Shown piece by piece: positions 34,302 to 43,155 of a stretch of 64,000 nt of DNA (positions are counted from its first letter, which is position 1; each line of letters begins with the position of its first letter). The stretch is taken from assembly GCA_041907665.1 (NCBI GenBank), contig JAYRGW010000001.1:62001-126000 (forward strand). Reading direction: 5' to 3'. Source of the stretch: JAAYUD01 sp041907665 (GTDB taxonomy: Bacteria; Bacteroidota; Bacteroidia; Bacteroidales; Bacteroidaceae). Position numbers and translations under genes: made by a program. Under the pieces are notes generated by a model that saw only the letters and a program-made list of their open reading frames with translations, had not been told where the DNA came from and did not search any database.

Positions 34302-36986
34302 ATGATGAAAGTCTATTTTCAAATTAATTATTGTACGGCTTGGGGCGAAGAGGTTAGGATAAAACTGATTCAGTCCAATGGAATAGAAACCGTTTATCCT
34401 CTTGCTACTACCGATGGTAAGGTGTGGAGCGGCAGTCTTTCTGTTTCTGGTGATATTCAGTATCAATATTGTATCTATGCCGATGGCAATTTTTCACGTT
34501 CCGAGTGGGATTTGAGTATACGTAGCCTTTGTGATGATGGAAACGTCAAAGTAGTTCATGTTGTCGATGCTTGGCGTGACAAACCCGAAATGTCTTTTTA
34601 TTATAGTTCGGCCTTTACCGATTGTATCAGACGGAAAGAGAAATCCAATAAAAAGGCGTTGAAAAAGAAAATCTTCTCGAAAGCGATACGTCTCAATGTA
34701 ACTGCTCCTCAGCTTACTCGTGATCAGGTCCTTTTTCTTTCAGGTAATCAAGACTTTCTAGGCAATTGGGATACGACAAAAGGCATCCCTATGGAAAGAG
34801 GTACAGGATTGCTCGAATGGCAGGCACTATTGGACGCATCAATATTGGCATTGCCATTGGAATACAAGTTTTATGCTGTCAATCGTACAACAGGAGAAGT
34901 AGAGTGGGAGACGGGAATGAACCATTCTATAGGCAACTTGAGTATCCAAGAAAATGAGATGTATGTATTCTCGGATATAACGGCCTATTTCTCTTTTCCT
35001 CGCTGGAAGGGCGCAGGCGTTGCTATTCCTGTCTTTTCGTTGCGTAGTAAGAAAAGTTTTGGTGTAGGAGACTTCGGCGATTTGAAAAAGATGATTGACT
35101 GGGCTGCGCTTACTCACCAAAGTGTTGTCCAAATTTTGCCTATCAATGACACTACCATTACTCATACATGGATCGATTCGTATCCTTATAAAAGTATTTC
35201 GATATATGCGCTTCATCCTATGTATATGGATCTTAATGTTCTAGGCAAACTCAAAGATGCAAAGAAGAGTACAGCTTTCGCCAAGAAGCAGAAGGAATTA
35301 AACGCTCTGCCTCAGATAGATTACGAAGCGGTCAATAGTGCGAAGCTGGACTATATTAAGCAGAAGTTTGACGAAGAAGCAGAAGAGGTTCTTGCCTCCA
35401 GTAAGTTTAAAGCTTTCTTTGCTGACAATGAGTCGTGGTTGATGCCCTATGCCGCTTTTTCTTATCTGCGCGATAAGTTCGGTACGGCTGATTTCCACCT
35501 TTGGGGTGATTACCAAAACTTTGATCGGCAGAAGATTGCTCAACTTTGTTCGCCCGAGACTACGATATATAAGGAGATAGCATTTTGTTACTATATTCAA
35601 TACAATCTTCATCTTCAGCTTTCCGACGTTAGTACTTATGCCCGTTGCCATCACGTTATTTTGAAGGGCGATATTCCGATAGGCATCAGTCGCAATAGTG
35701 TTGAAGCTTGGACCGAACCTCATTACTTCAACCTTGACGGACAAGCAGGTGCTCCACCCGACGATTTTTCGGTGAAGGGACAAAATTGGGGATCTCCTAC
35801 CTACAATTGGGACGAAATGGCTAAAGATGGCTATGCTTGGTGGAAACATCGTTTCAAACAAATGGCACAGTACTTCGATGCTTATCGTATAGATCATATT
35901 TTGGGGTTTTTCCGTATTTGGGAAATTCCTATAGATGCCGTTCACGGATTATTGGGACAATTCTCACCGGCATTGCCTATGTCTGTTGGCGAAATACAAC
36001 GTTACGGTTTGTGGTTCCGTTCCGATTTCTTCACTAAACCATTTATTAATGATCATGTTTTGGATAAAATCTTTGGTGAACATGCCCAAGAAGTCAGACT
36101 CAACTATTTGCAGCCCATTCACGACGGGCTCTATGAGATGTTGTCCCAGTATGATACTCAACGTAAAGTAGAAAAAGCTTTTGCGGGGAAGACAGACGAA
36201 AAGAGCAATTGGCTTCGAGAAGGCTTATATTCACTTATCAGTGATGTGCTTTTTATTCCAGATCGGAAGAATCCCAATATGTATCATCCTCGTATTGCTG
36301 TTCAATTCGATTTCGTCTACGAAGCGCTGAAATGGGGCGAAAAAGAGGCTTTCAATCGGTTGTATAACGATTATTATTACCGTAGACACAACGATTTCTG
36401 GTATCATGAGGCTATGAAGAAACTACCTTGCCTTATCGGTGCCACTCGTATGCTGGTGTGTGGAGAAGATCTCGGAATGGTTCCCGGTTGTGTAGAAGCT
36501 GTAATGAAACAACTTCAGATATTGAGTCTGGAGTTGCAACGTATGCCCAAAAGCCAAAATGCCGAATTCGGTCATGTTACCGATTACCCTTATTTGTCGG
36601 TTTGCACTTTCTCCTCGCACGATACTTCTACTATTCGTGAGTGGTGGGAAGAAGATTATGGTAAGACCGCACGTTATTTTCAAAACGAATTGCATAGACA
36701 AGATGATATACCCCCATTTGCTCCCGCGTGGATTTGCAAATTAATAGTCGACCTGCAACTCAATAGCAACTCGATGCTTACGATTCTTTCATTTCAAGAT
36801 TGGTTGTCTATTGATGAGTCTGTTCGTCTTCCCGATGCTTCGGCCGAACGTATCAATGTTCCTGCTGATCCGCAGCACTATTGGCGTTATCGTATGCATC
36901 TTACTCTTGAAGAGTTAATGAATAGTGATGAATTGAATGAGGAAATAAGAAACCTGATAAGTAATAGCGGTAGAAATAAACAGTAG
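34302..36986 (+). CDS. malQ: 4-alpha-glucanotransferase (GH77, MalQ type with two CBM20 domains)
   Basis: An 894-residue amylomaltase/disproportionating enzyme without a signal peptide, so cytoplasmic. Two starch-binding CBM20-like domains occupy about residues 1-120 and 125-240. The GH77 barrel begins KGAGVAIPVFSLRSKKSFGVGDFGDL. The catalytic nucleophile is D531 in AYRIDHILGFFRIWEIP and the acid/base is E722 in VCGEDLGMVPGC, with the later FSSHDTSTIREWWEEDY. It transfers glucan chains from imported malto-oligosaccharides, releasing glucose. The N-terminal CBM20 pair is usual for Bacteroides and plant DPE2-like forms. It is the last gene of the LacI operon. Confidence 0.95.
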   Translation: MMKVYFQINYCTAWGEEVRIKLIQSNGIETVYPLATTDGKVWSGSLSVSGDIQYQYCIYADGNFSRSEWDLSIRSLCDDGNVKVVHVVDAWRDKPEMSFYYSSAFTDCIRRKEKSNKKALKKKIFSKAIRLNVTAPQLTRDQVLFLSGNQDFLGNWDTTKGIPMERGTGLLEWQALLDASILALPLEYKFYAVNRTTGEVEWETGMNHSIGNLSIQENEMYVFSDITAYFSFPRWKGAGVAIPVFSLRSKKSFGVGDFGDLKKMIDWAALTHQSVVQILPINDTTITHTWIDSYPYKSISIYALHPMYMDLNVLGKLKDAKKSTAFAKKQKELNALPQIDYEAVNSAKLDYIKQKFDEEAEEVLASSKFKAFFADNESWLMPYAAFSYLRDKFGTADFHLWGDYQNFDRQKIAQLCSPETTIYKEIAFCYYIQYNLHLQLSDVSTYARCHHVILKGDIPIGISRNSVEAWTEPHYFNLDGQAGAPPDDFSVKGQNWGSPTYNWDEMAKDGYAWWKHRFKQMAQYFDAYRIDHILGFFRIWEIPIDAVHGLLGQFSPALPMSVGEIQRYGLWFRSDFFTKPFINDHVLDKIFGEHAQEVRLNYLQPIHDGLYEMLSQYDTQRKVEKAFAGKTDEKSNWLREGLYSLISDVLFIPDRKNPNMYHPRIAVQFDFVYEALKWGEKEAFNRLYNDYYYRRHNDFWYHEAMKKLPCLIGATRMLVCGEDLGMVPGCVEAVMKQLQILSLELQRMPKSQNAEFGHVTDYPYLSVCTFSSHDTSTIREWWEEDYGKTARYFQNELHRQDDIPPFAPAWICKLIVDLQLNSNSMLTILSFQDWLSIDESVRLPDASAERINVPADPQHYWRYRMHLTLEELMNSDELNEEIRNLISNSGRNKQ

Positions 36987-37371
36987 ATAGAAAAAAGTAT
37001 GTACTTATGTATCTTGCGACTCACGCCCGTGAGTCGCAAGTTTCGTCCTTACGTTTTTTCCGACTCACGGGCGTGAGTCGCAGGCGTCATAAGGACGAAA
37101 ACTTTTTCTTCTCTTTTAGTAATTTTAGAAATGATCAGTTCCGAACAAAAGTATTAAAAAACATTGCTTCGGAATGTCTATGGAATACTGGTAAAAGTAC
37201 GGTTCCTGGGTATAAAAAACGTCAGAAGTCCCGCCATATCACATGGGGAGACTTCTTTATTTAAAACCTTAACACTAACACAAAAATTGATAATATGTAT
37301 ATTCTTGTCCGCTTTTTGTATGTTGCAAACCTACTTATCGTGTAACGAATGCCAATGATGAAATCATCGCT
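36987..37371. other. intergenic region with nested palindromes
   Basis: The region between convergent malQ and GH97 genes holds the palindromic element at 37013-37100. The rest (about 37101-37371) shows nothing recognisable; short ORFs there look like chance. Confidence 0.6.
37013..37100. repeat. nested palindromic intergenic element
   Basis: The first palindrome has 13-bp arms (37013-37025/37028-37040, CTTGCGACTCACG). The second is CGACTCACGGGCGTGAGTCG (37061-37080), almost the same core with GG in place of CC. The second is enclosed by outer arms TTTCGTCCTTA (37041-37051) and TAAGGACGAAA (37090-37100). The outer motif is the one found in the 1.19 kb repeats. Confidence 0.8.
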
Positions 37372-39507
37372 TTATTTATTCTCGAAAATACTCATCGCAA
37401 ATCCACCACTTCGTGCAAGCTTTACGTTGATCTTTGTTTTGCTTGTCACTGTCATTTTCTTTATCTGATACGATTCGGGGTTGGTTAAATAGTCGGCATC
37501 CTTTCCATCACAGTAGAGTGTAGCGGTATACTTTTTGCCGGGCTCTAAGAAATCTAGTGTAAAAGAAGAAGTGCGGATGTTGTCGCCTGTTATTCCTCCT
37601 ACAAACCAATTGCTGGTTCCTTTGGCTTTGCGGGCAACTGTAATGTAACGTCCCGGTTCGGCCTCAAGATATTTACTATCGTCCCAATCTATTGCAACGT
37701 CTTTGATGAATTGAAAAGCGTCCATGTGCTTCTCGTAATTTTCGGGCATATCGGCAGCCATTTGCAGTGGACTATACATGGTGCAGTATAGAGCAAGCTG
37801 TTTGCACAATGTGGTATGAACGAAAGAATGGTCTCCTTTGAGGAATGTTAATTTTAGATTGAATATTCCTGGTGTATAATCCATAGGTCCACCCATAAGG
37901 CGGGTAAATGGAAGGATGGTCAAATGAAAAGGTTTGTTACCTCCAAAAGCTTCGTATTCTGTACCACGTGCCGATTCGTTGCCTATTAAGTTGGGATATG
38001 TACGGCATAGGCCCGTGGGGCGTACGGCTTCATGCCCATTGACGCAAATATGATATTCGGCTGCTTTTTTCACTGCATATAGATAATGATTGTTCATCCA
38101 TTGGCCGTAGTGATGTTCGCCGCGTGGGATAATATTTCCTACATAACCACTTTTTACGGCATTGTATCCATTGTCGCTCATAAATTTGTAAGCTGCGTCA
38201 AGATGCCGTTCGTAGTTTCTCACAGAGGCAGAAGTTTCGTGATGCATCATCAGTCGCATGCCTCGTGCATTGGCATAGGCCTGCAATTCTTTGACGTTGA
38301 AGTCGGGGTAGGGGGTTAAGAAGTCAAATACTTCGTCTTTTGATTTGCCGAACCAGTCTTCCCAACCAATATTCCAACCTTCGACCAGTAATTGACTGAA
38401 TCCATTCTTCGAAGCGAAATCTATATAGCGTTTTACGTTTTCATTATTTGCTCCATGGCGCCCATTTGGTCTTACTTTGGTGTAATCCGTCTCGCCCAGT
38501 TTCACCGACAACAGATCGTCTGTATATGCCCATGTACTCTTTCCGGTAATCATTTCCCACCATACACCCATATATTTTACGGGCTTAATCCACGAAACAT
38601 CTTTGTAAGCACACGGTTCGTTCAAATTAAGTGTAAGGTGAGATGCCAATATGTTGCGCGCATCGTCACTGACCATTATTGTTCGCCAAGGAGATTTGCA
38701 AGGAGCTTGCATGTATCCTTTGTCCCCTTGTGCATCTGGGGTTAGCCATGATTCGAACACGAAGTTCTTGTCGTCCAGGTTGAGGCTCATGCACGAATAG
38801 TCCACCAATGCAGCTTCGTGCAGATTAATATATAAGCCATCGGCCGTTTTCAGTTGTAATGCTGTCTGAACTCCGGTCGGAGAGAATGGAGTTTGCGAAG
38901 CATTTGGGGTAATGGCGCCTTTCATCAGACCGCGAATCTCCGAGAGCTTTGATTCTGTATAATCGTATTCTTGGGTATCGTAATCTCCCGGAATCCAGAA
39001 AGCCGTGTGGTCACCGGTCATGGCAAATTGGGTATGCTCTTCTTTTATTACGAAGTAATTTAGATTCTTTTGCAGCGGAAATTCATAACGTAATCCTAAT
39101 CCATCGTCAAAAAGACGAAAACGAATGATGATATTTCTATCTTCTTTTTCTTGTTTTAAGGTAACGGCTAATTCATTATAATGATTGCGTATCTGTTTCA
39201 CCTCACCCCAAACAGGTGTCCATGTATCATCGAAACTCGATGTTTGTACATCCTCAATCGAGAAACCTCTCATCAGATCGGGAGCATCTTTCAGTTCGAG
39301 TCCCAAATGAGAAGGTTTGATCACTTGTTTGTTCTTATAAGACAATTCGTATGTCGGAGTTCCTGTGTTGCTCAAGGAGAAAATCATTTTTAGCTGTCCA
39401 TTGGGCGAGCGTAACTCTTGTCCTGTTGCCGGAATACTCGAGAATGTAGCTATTAGTGATATACAAATGATATAAAAAAAATGTTTTTGTGGAATAAAAC
39501 TTTTCAT
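37372..39507 (-). CDS. susB: GH97 alpha-glucosidase (SusB type)
   Basis: A 711-residue secreted enzyme; a signal peptide spans about residues 1-29 (ending ATGQE). The GH97 N-terminal beta-sandwich begins LRSPNGQLKMIFSLSNTGTPTYELSYK. The barrel carries KYMGVWWEMITGKSTWAY, SQLLVEGWNIGWEDWFG, CVNGHEAVRPTGLCRTYPNLIGNESARGTEY, and the C-terminal beta domain follows. In SusB of B. thetaiotaomicron such enzymes cut alpha-1,4 and other alpha-glucosidic bonds in the periplasm with inversion. It lies behind a SusR-type gene on the same strand, 212 bp apart, with its own -7 element. The symbol rests on family and context. Confidence 0.9.
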   Translation of the reverse strand: MKSFIPQKHFFYIICISLIATFSSIPATGQELRSPNGQLKMIFSLSNTGTPTYELSYKNKQVIKPSHLGLELKDAPDLMRGFSIEDVQTSSFDDTWTPVWGEVKQIRNHYNELAVTLKQEKEDRNIIIRFRLFDDGLGLRYEFPLQKNLNYFVIKEEHTQFAMTGDHTAFWIPGDYDTQEYDYTESKLSEIRGLMKGAITPNASQTPFSPTGVQTALQLKTADGLYINLHEAALVDYSCMSLNLDDKNFVFESWLTPDAQGDKGYMQAPCKSPWRTIMVSDDARNILASHLTLNLNEPCAYKDVSWIKPVKYMGVWWEMITGKSTWAYTDDLLSVKLGETDYTKVRPNGRHGANNENVKRYIDFASKNGFSQLLVEGWNIGWEDWFGKSKDEVFDFLTPYPDFNVKELQAYANARGMRLMMHHETSASVRNYERHLDAAYKFMSDNGYNAVKSGYVGNIIPRGEHHYGQWMNNHYLYAVKKAAEYHICVNGHEAVRPTGLCRTYPNLIGNESARGTEYEAFGGNKPFHLTILPFTRLMGGPMDYTPGIFNLKLTFLKGDHSFVHTTLCKQLALYCTMYSPLQMAADMPENYEKHMDAFQFIKDVAIDWDDSKYLEAEPGRYITVARKAKGTSNWFVGGITGDNIRTSSFTLDFLEPGKKYTATLYCDGKDADYLTNPESYQIKKMTVTSKTKINVKLARSGGFAMSIFENK

Positions 39508-39582
39508 GCTTCTCTAATTATGTTAACAATATGCGTCATTGTAGAATATTAATTCTAGGGAATCTTTTATTCTATATTGCAC

Positions 39583-39590
39583 CAAAATTA
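39583..39590 (-). promoter_or_regulatory. candidate -7 element for the GH97 gene
   Basis: Minus-strand TAATTTTG matches TAnnTTTG, 75 bp before the ATG. Close to the start the leader contains TTGTTAAC, which also occurs in the susC leader at a similar place. Confidence 0.45.
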
Positions 39591-39719
39591 CTATTAATAT
39601 GGTAGAGAGGTCGGCAATGTTAGTGAAAAAGTAGCAACTCGTATGATTTAATATTGTTGACAATCAGTTTATTGTGAATGTTTGTAACGCGGAAAAAAGT
39701 AGTGGCTATATGCTATTTG

Positions 39720-41348
39720 CTATCCTAAATCGTTGAGTTGTGCTATTTTCATAATTTCTTTTTCGAGTGCATTACGGTCACCTTTTGCTGCATTTCTTAT
39801 TTTTACTCTATAATTATAGATAGTGGTGACCGAGTATCTCAAGAACTTTGCAATCTTGGCGCTATCAGAGATACCCAATCGAATTAATGCAAATATACGT
39901 AGCTCTACATTGAGTTGTCCTTTCTCCTTGGGATAGATTCTGCCTTCTGGGATTAACATATTGTTGAACTCTTCGACAAAAGTGGGGAAAAGCTCAAGAA
40001 AAGTTTTGTCGAAGTTCAAGTAGAAGTCTTTTAATTCGTTTTCGATGAACTCAGACGAACGTAATGCTCTATACAGCGCTTCTACTTTCTCGTTAGAGGC
40101 GATCTTTATAAGGGAGTGCTGGTATTCATTCATCTTCTCGATATAGAAAGAACACAATTCCATGTATCGACTTAGGCTTGCTTCTTTTATATTATTTGCT
40201 TCGACAAGCGATACATTGGTTGTTATTAGCTTTCTATTCGAATGTTTGAGTGCTTCATTCAAGTCTATTAGGTTTTGTTTGAATAGAGAGAGCTTATTCT
40301 TTTGTTTGTTCAAATAGAATAGCACGATAGCCAATACGATAGCCAATATTGTAATGCATGCAAAGGCAATGGTGCGTTGTTGCTCTTTTTTCTGTAGCTT
40401 TAGTTGATAGCTCTTCTCCACAATGGGGTATATCTGAGAAATCTCGACGGTGCGAAGCCGTGCATTGCAATAAGAAGCATCTTCCATTGCACATTTCATA
40501 TAGTTGTATGCCCTATTCAAATCTCCTTCCTTATATAAAAGTTTGGATAGCTCTAATAGCGAAAGATATTCTTTTGTTGCCGACTGAAGGTCTGCAATGG
40601 CTGATGTAGCTAGATAATACTCTTCTCTTTCAGTATCTCCCGCTTGGCGATAGGCCATTGCTATGGTATAGCCTAAATATCTCATCATATCCATATCCGA
40701 TTTCTTCACCCAGGGGAGCATCAGGTTGAGCGCTTCTTTATAATTTCCATTGTCCAAAAGCTTTTCTGATTTTGAGATCGCATAAGAAGAGGTGTTCTTT
40801 CCTTGATAGAGCATTAAGGAGTCTCTGTAAAGGCTTACTTGGCGAACATATTCGTTATGGAATGATTTCTTGGAAGAATAATCGGCCATGAAACCATACA
40901 TCATACGATAGACGTGGTAACAATATTTTAGATTGCTGGCATTGAGAGAATGTCTATTAACCGAGTTCGCTAAGTTTAGGGCTTCCAGATACAATCCTTC
41001 TGTAGCATAGACTTCGGCCAATGTTAGTATCGAGTGATTAATATATTCCGTATTATTTAAGTCTTTTGCCAATGTTAGTCGTTTGGAAGCAAACACTTCA
41101 GCCGAGTCGAGATTAAACACTCGATACTCTTCGTAAATCTCATCAATCAATTTGTATTGACGTTCTTTACTTTTTGCCATATTGAATTGCTCCTTTGTCT
41201 TTGCAATCAAATCCAATTTCGTTTGAGTGATCTGTTGTTTTTCTTTTACAACTTTATCGAGTATGGCTAATGCTTCTGGTGCGGTCGATTGGGCAGAGCA
41301 AACGGCTGGCAAAAATATTAGAACAATAAGGCGTAATAAATTTTTCAT
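39720..41348 (-). CDS. susR: SusR-type membrane-bound transcriptional regulator (DUF6377), paralogue 1
   Basis: A 542-residue protein. A signal peptide/anchor is at residues 1-19 (ending CSAQ). A periplasmic helical TPR-like sensor domain follows (about 25-320). A transmembrane segment (TIAFACITILAIVLAIVLFYL) lies at about 325-345, then a coiled linker, and a cytoplasmic domain ends in a helix-turn-helix (ISDSAKIAKFLRYSVTTIYNYRVKIRN). SusR of B. thetaiotaomicron has this layout and activates starch genes on sensing maltose or larger dextrins. The second half is very similar to the protein encoded at 43156-44817. It may control GH97, SusCD, or both. Confidence 0.9.
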   Translation of the reverse strand: MKNLLRLIVLIFLPAVCSAQSTAPEALAILDKVVKEKQQITQTKLDLIAKTKEQFNMAKSKERQYKLIDEIYEEYRVFNLDSAEVFASKRLTLAKDLNNTEYINHSILTLAEVYATEGLYLEALNLANSVNRHSLNASNLKYCYHVYRMMYGFMADYSSKKSFHNEYVRQVSLYRDSLMLYQGKNTSSYAISKSEKLLDNGNYKEALNLMLPWVKKSDMDMMRYLGYTIAMAYRQAGDTEREEYYLATSAIADLQSATKEYLSLLELSKLLYKEGDLNRAYNYMKCAMEDASYCNARLRTVEISQIYPIVEKSYQLKLQKKEQQRTIAFACITILAIVLAIVLFYLNKQKNKLSLFKQNLIDLNEALKHSNRKLITTNVSLVEANNIKEASLSRYMELCSFYIEKMNEYQHSLIKIASNEKVEALYRALRSSEFIENELKDFYLNFDKTFLELFPTFVEEFNNMLIPEGRIYPKEKGQLNVELRIFALIRLGISDSAKIAKFLRYSVTTIYNYRVKIRNAAKGDRNALEKEIMKIAQLNDLG

Positions 41349-41727
41349 GTAAGTGTTAGTGCTATTTCTGATAGGTTTCTCTCTTCTCTATTTATAATCT
41401 CAAAAATAAACTTTTTTTTTGACTTAAGAAACATAATCAAGAGAAAAAGAATGAATTTTAATGTGCAACCGTTTTACTTGTTCTAAAAGGTCCTTGATCT
41501 TTTGTGAATCGTGGGTGTCAATAGTAGGTTTGAGTATTGTTGGTGGATTGATAATATAGTTGTCTCAAGTTGTATAGTGTTGTTCAACATCTTTTTATAT
41601 GTATAATATCTTTTATTTTTATTAATTTTCATCGTTGCTTTTAATAAAGAAACGGAGATATGCTAACCAATTAATAAATATTATTTATATTTACGTCGTT
41701 CTAATTAACCTTTTTATTATCTAGTGT
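41349..41727. other. divergent promoter region between susR paralogue 1 and the DUF4434 gene
   Basis: An AT-rich 379-bp gap. A -7 match for the minus-strand gene lies at 41401-41408. A weaker TATATTTA-like element near 41686-41693 could serve the plus-strand gene. Nothing else recognisable. Confidence 0.45.
41401..41408 (-). promoter_or_regulatory. candidate -7 element for susR paralogue 1
   Basis: Minus-strand TATTTTTG, a full TAnnTTTG match, 52 bp before the ATG at 41348. Confidence 0.45.
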
Positions 41728-42822
41728 ATGTCGAATAGAAGAAATTTCTTTAAAACTCTTATCGCAGGGTCTTCGTTATTGATAAGCCATAAAGTAATGG
41801 CTTCGAGTCAGAATTTTGAAAGCGTAATCGCTTCGAATACTAAACCTACCGGAAGCCGGTTGAATAACTTCTCTACTCCCGGTGCATTTAAAGGAATGCC
41901 AATAAAAGCAACTTTTCTAGACGAGATTAGTTGGGATATTCCTCATCAGAATTGGGGAGTTCGCGAGTGGGATAATGATTTTAAGGCGATGGTTAAAATG
42001 GGTATCAATACCGTGGTGATGATTCGTGCAGGTTTGGGACGCTGGATTGTTGCTCCTTTTCAATCATTATTGAAACAAGAAGAAGTCTATTATCCTCCAG
42101 TTGACTTGGTAGAGATGTTTTTAACCTTGTCAGATAAGTATGGGTTGAATTTCTTTTTTGGGATGTATGATTCAGGTAAGTATTGGCAAGAAGGTCTTTT
42201 TCAAAAGGAAATAGATTTGAATCTGCAGCTAATTGACGAAGTATGGACCAAATATGGCCATCATAAGTCGTTTAAGGGTTGGTACTTGTCTCAAGAGATA
42301 AGCCGCAGGACTAAGAATATGTCCAAAATATATGCTTCAGTAGGTAAGCATGCAAAAGATATATCAGGCAATCTAACCACGATGATTTCTCCCTATATAC
42401 ATGGAGTGAAGACTGATCAGGTAATGGCTGGAGACAAGCCTCTTTCGGTGAAAGAACATGAGGAAGAGTGGAATGAGATATTAGATAACATACATGGTGC
42501 TGTTGATATACTAGCTTTTCAAGATGGGCAAGTAGACTACCAAGAGCTTTATGATTATCTTGTAGTAAATAAGAAATTGGCCGACAGATATGGAATGAAG
42601 TGTTGGACAAATATCGAATCTTTCGATCGGGATATGCCTATTCGTTTTCTTCCGATAAAGTGGGAGAAACTTTTGTTGAAGCTTGAGGCTGCTCGTAAAG
42701 CTGGTATGGAAAATGCCATTACTTTTGAGTTCTCTCATTTCATGAGCCCCAATTCAAGTTATTCACAAGCAGGGCATTTGTATAATCGCTATCTTGAGCA
42801 TTTCAATATTAAAAGAGGATAA
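41728..42822 (+). CDS. Tat-exported DUF4434 protein (TIM-barrel glycosidase-like)
   Basis: A 364-residue protein. The N-terminus MSNRRNFFKTLIAGSSLLIS carries a twin-arginine motif (RRNFFK) before a hydrophobic stretch, so export through the Tat system in folded form is likely. The rest resembles the DUF4434 family, a predicted glycosidase-like barrel: IKATFLDEISWDIPHQNWGVREWDNDFKAMVKMGINTVVMIRAG, FKGWYLSQEISRR, VDILAFQDGQVDY and MKCWTNIESFDR. Conserved acidic residues (for example the Glu in SQEIS and NIESF) could be catalytic, but activity is unproven. It stands between two SusR-type genes, which suggests a link to starch use. Confidence 0.8.
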   Translation: MSNRRNFFKTLIAGSSLLISHKVMASSQNFESVIASNTKPTGSRLNNFSTPGAFKGMPIKATFLDEISWDIPHQNWGVREWDNDFKAMVKMGINTVVMIRAGLGRWIVAPFQSLLKQEEVYYPPVDLVEMFLTLSDKYGLNFFFGMYDSGKYWQEGLFQKEIDLNLQLIDEVWTKYGHHKSFKGWYLSQEISRRTKNMSKIYASVGKHAKDISGNLTTMISPYIHGVKTDQVMAGDKPLSVKEHEEEWNEILDNIHGAVDILAFQDGQVDYQELYDYLVVNKKLADRYGMKCWTNIESFDRDMPIRFLPIKWEKLLLKLEAARKAGMENAITFEFSHFMSPNSSYSQAGHLYNRYLEHFNIKRG

Positions 42823-43149
42823 AATAAATATCAGTATTTTCCTACTTGCCTGGTATTGACTAGGCACATAGGTTTCTTATGGGCATGCAATTAATTGATT
42901 CATTTCTTACGGAATGCAATTAATTGTATGCCTCATTTAATTTTATGTGTATTTTTTTTAGAGAATAAGTATTGCAATTTATTTATTTCTGTAACTTTGT
43001 TTATCAGAAATGCTTTAAGATTGTTTATTGTATTTTGTAGCATTTGGCGAATTGTTCGGTGTTGGCATCATGTCTTATTGTTTTGTGAGAAGAATCACTT
43101 TCCTTTATGATCACATGATATTGAATTGATGTTGAATTGTTATTATTAA
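42823..43149. other. gap between the DUF4434 gene and susR paralogue 2
   Basis: It holds a repeat pair: GGCATGCAATTAATTG (42882-42897) and CAATTAATTGTATGCC (42917-42932), one mismatch from perfect inverted arms and also partly a direct repeat. A promoter-like pair follows (ATTG about 42971-42974, TAACTTTG 42992-42999). Nothing else recognisable. Confidence 0.5.
42971..42999 (+). promoter_or_regulatory. candidate promoter of susR paralogue 2
   Basis: ATTG at 42971-42974 and TAACTTTG at 42992-42999 fit -33/-7 elements with a 17-bp spacer. It would give a leader of about 150 nt. Confidence 0.45.
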
Positions 43150-43155
43150 TTGCTT

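Noticed and set aside
37013..37100. CRISPR-like repeat array
   Set aside because: There are only two similar palindromic cores with no regular spacer series and no cas genes; the structure is a nested palindrome.
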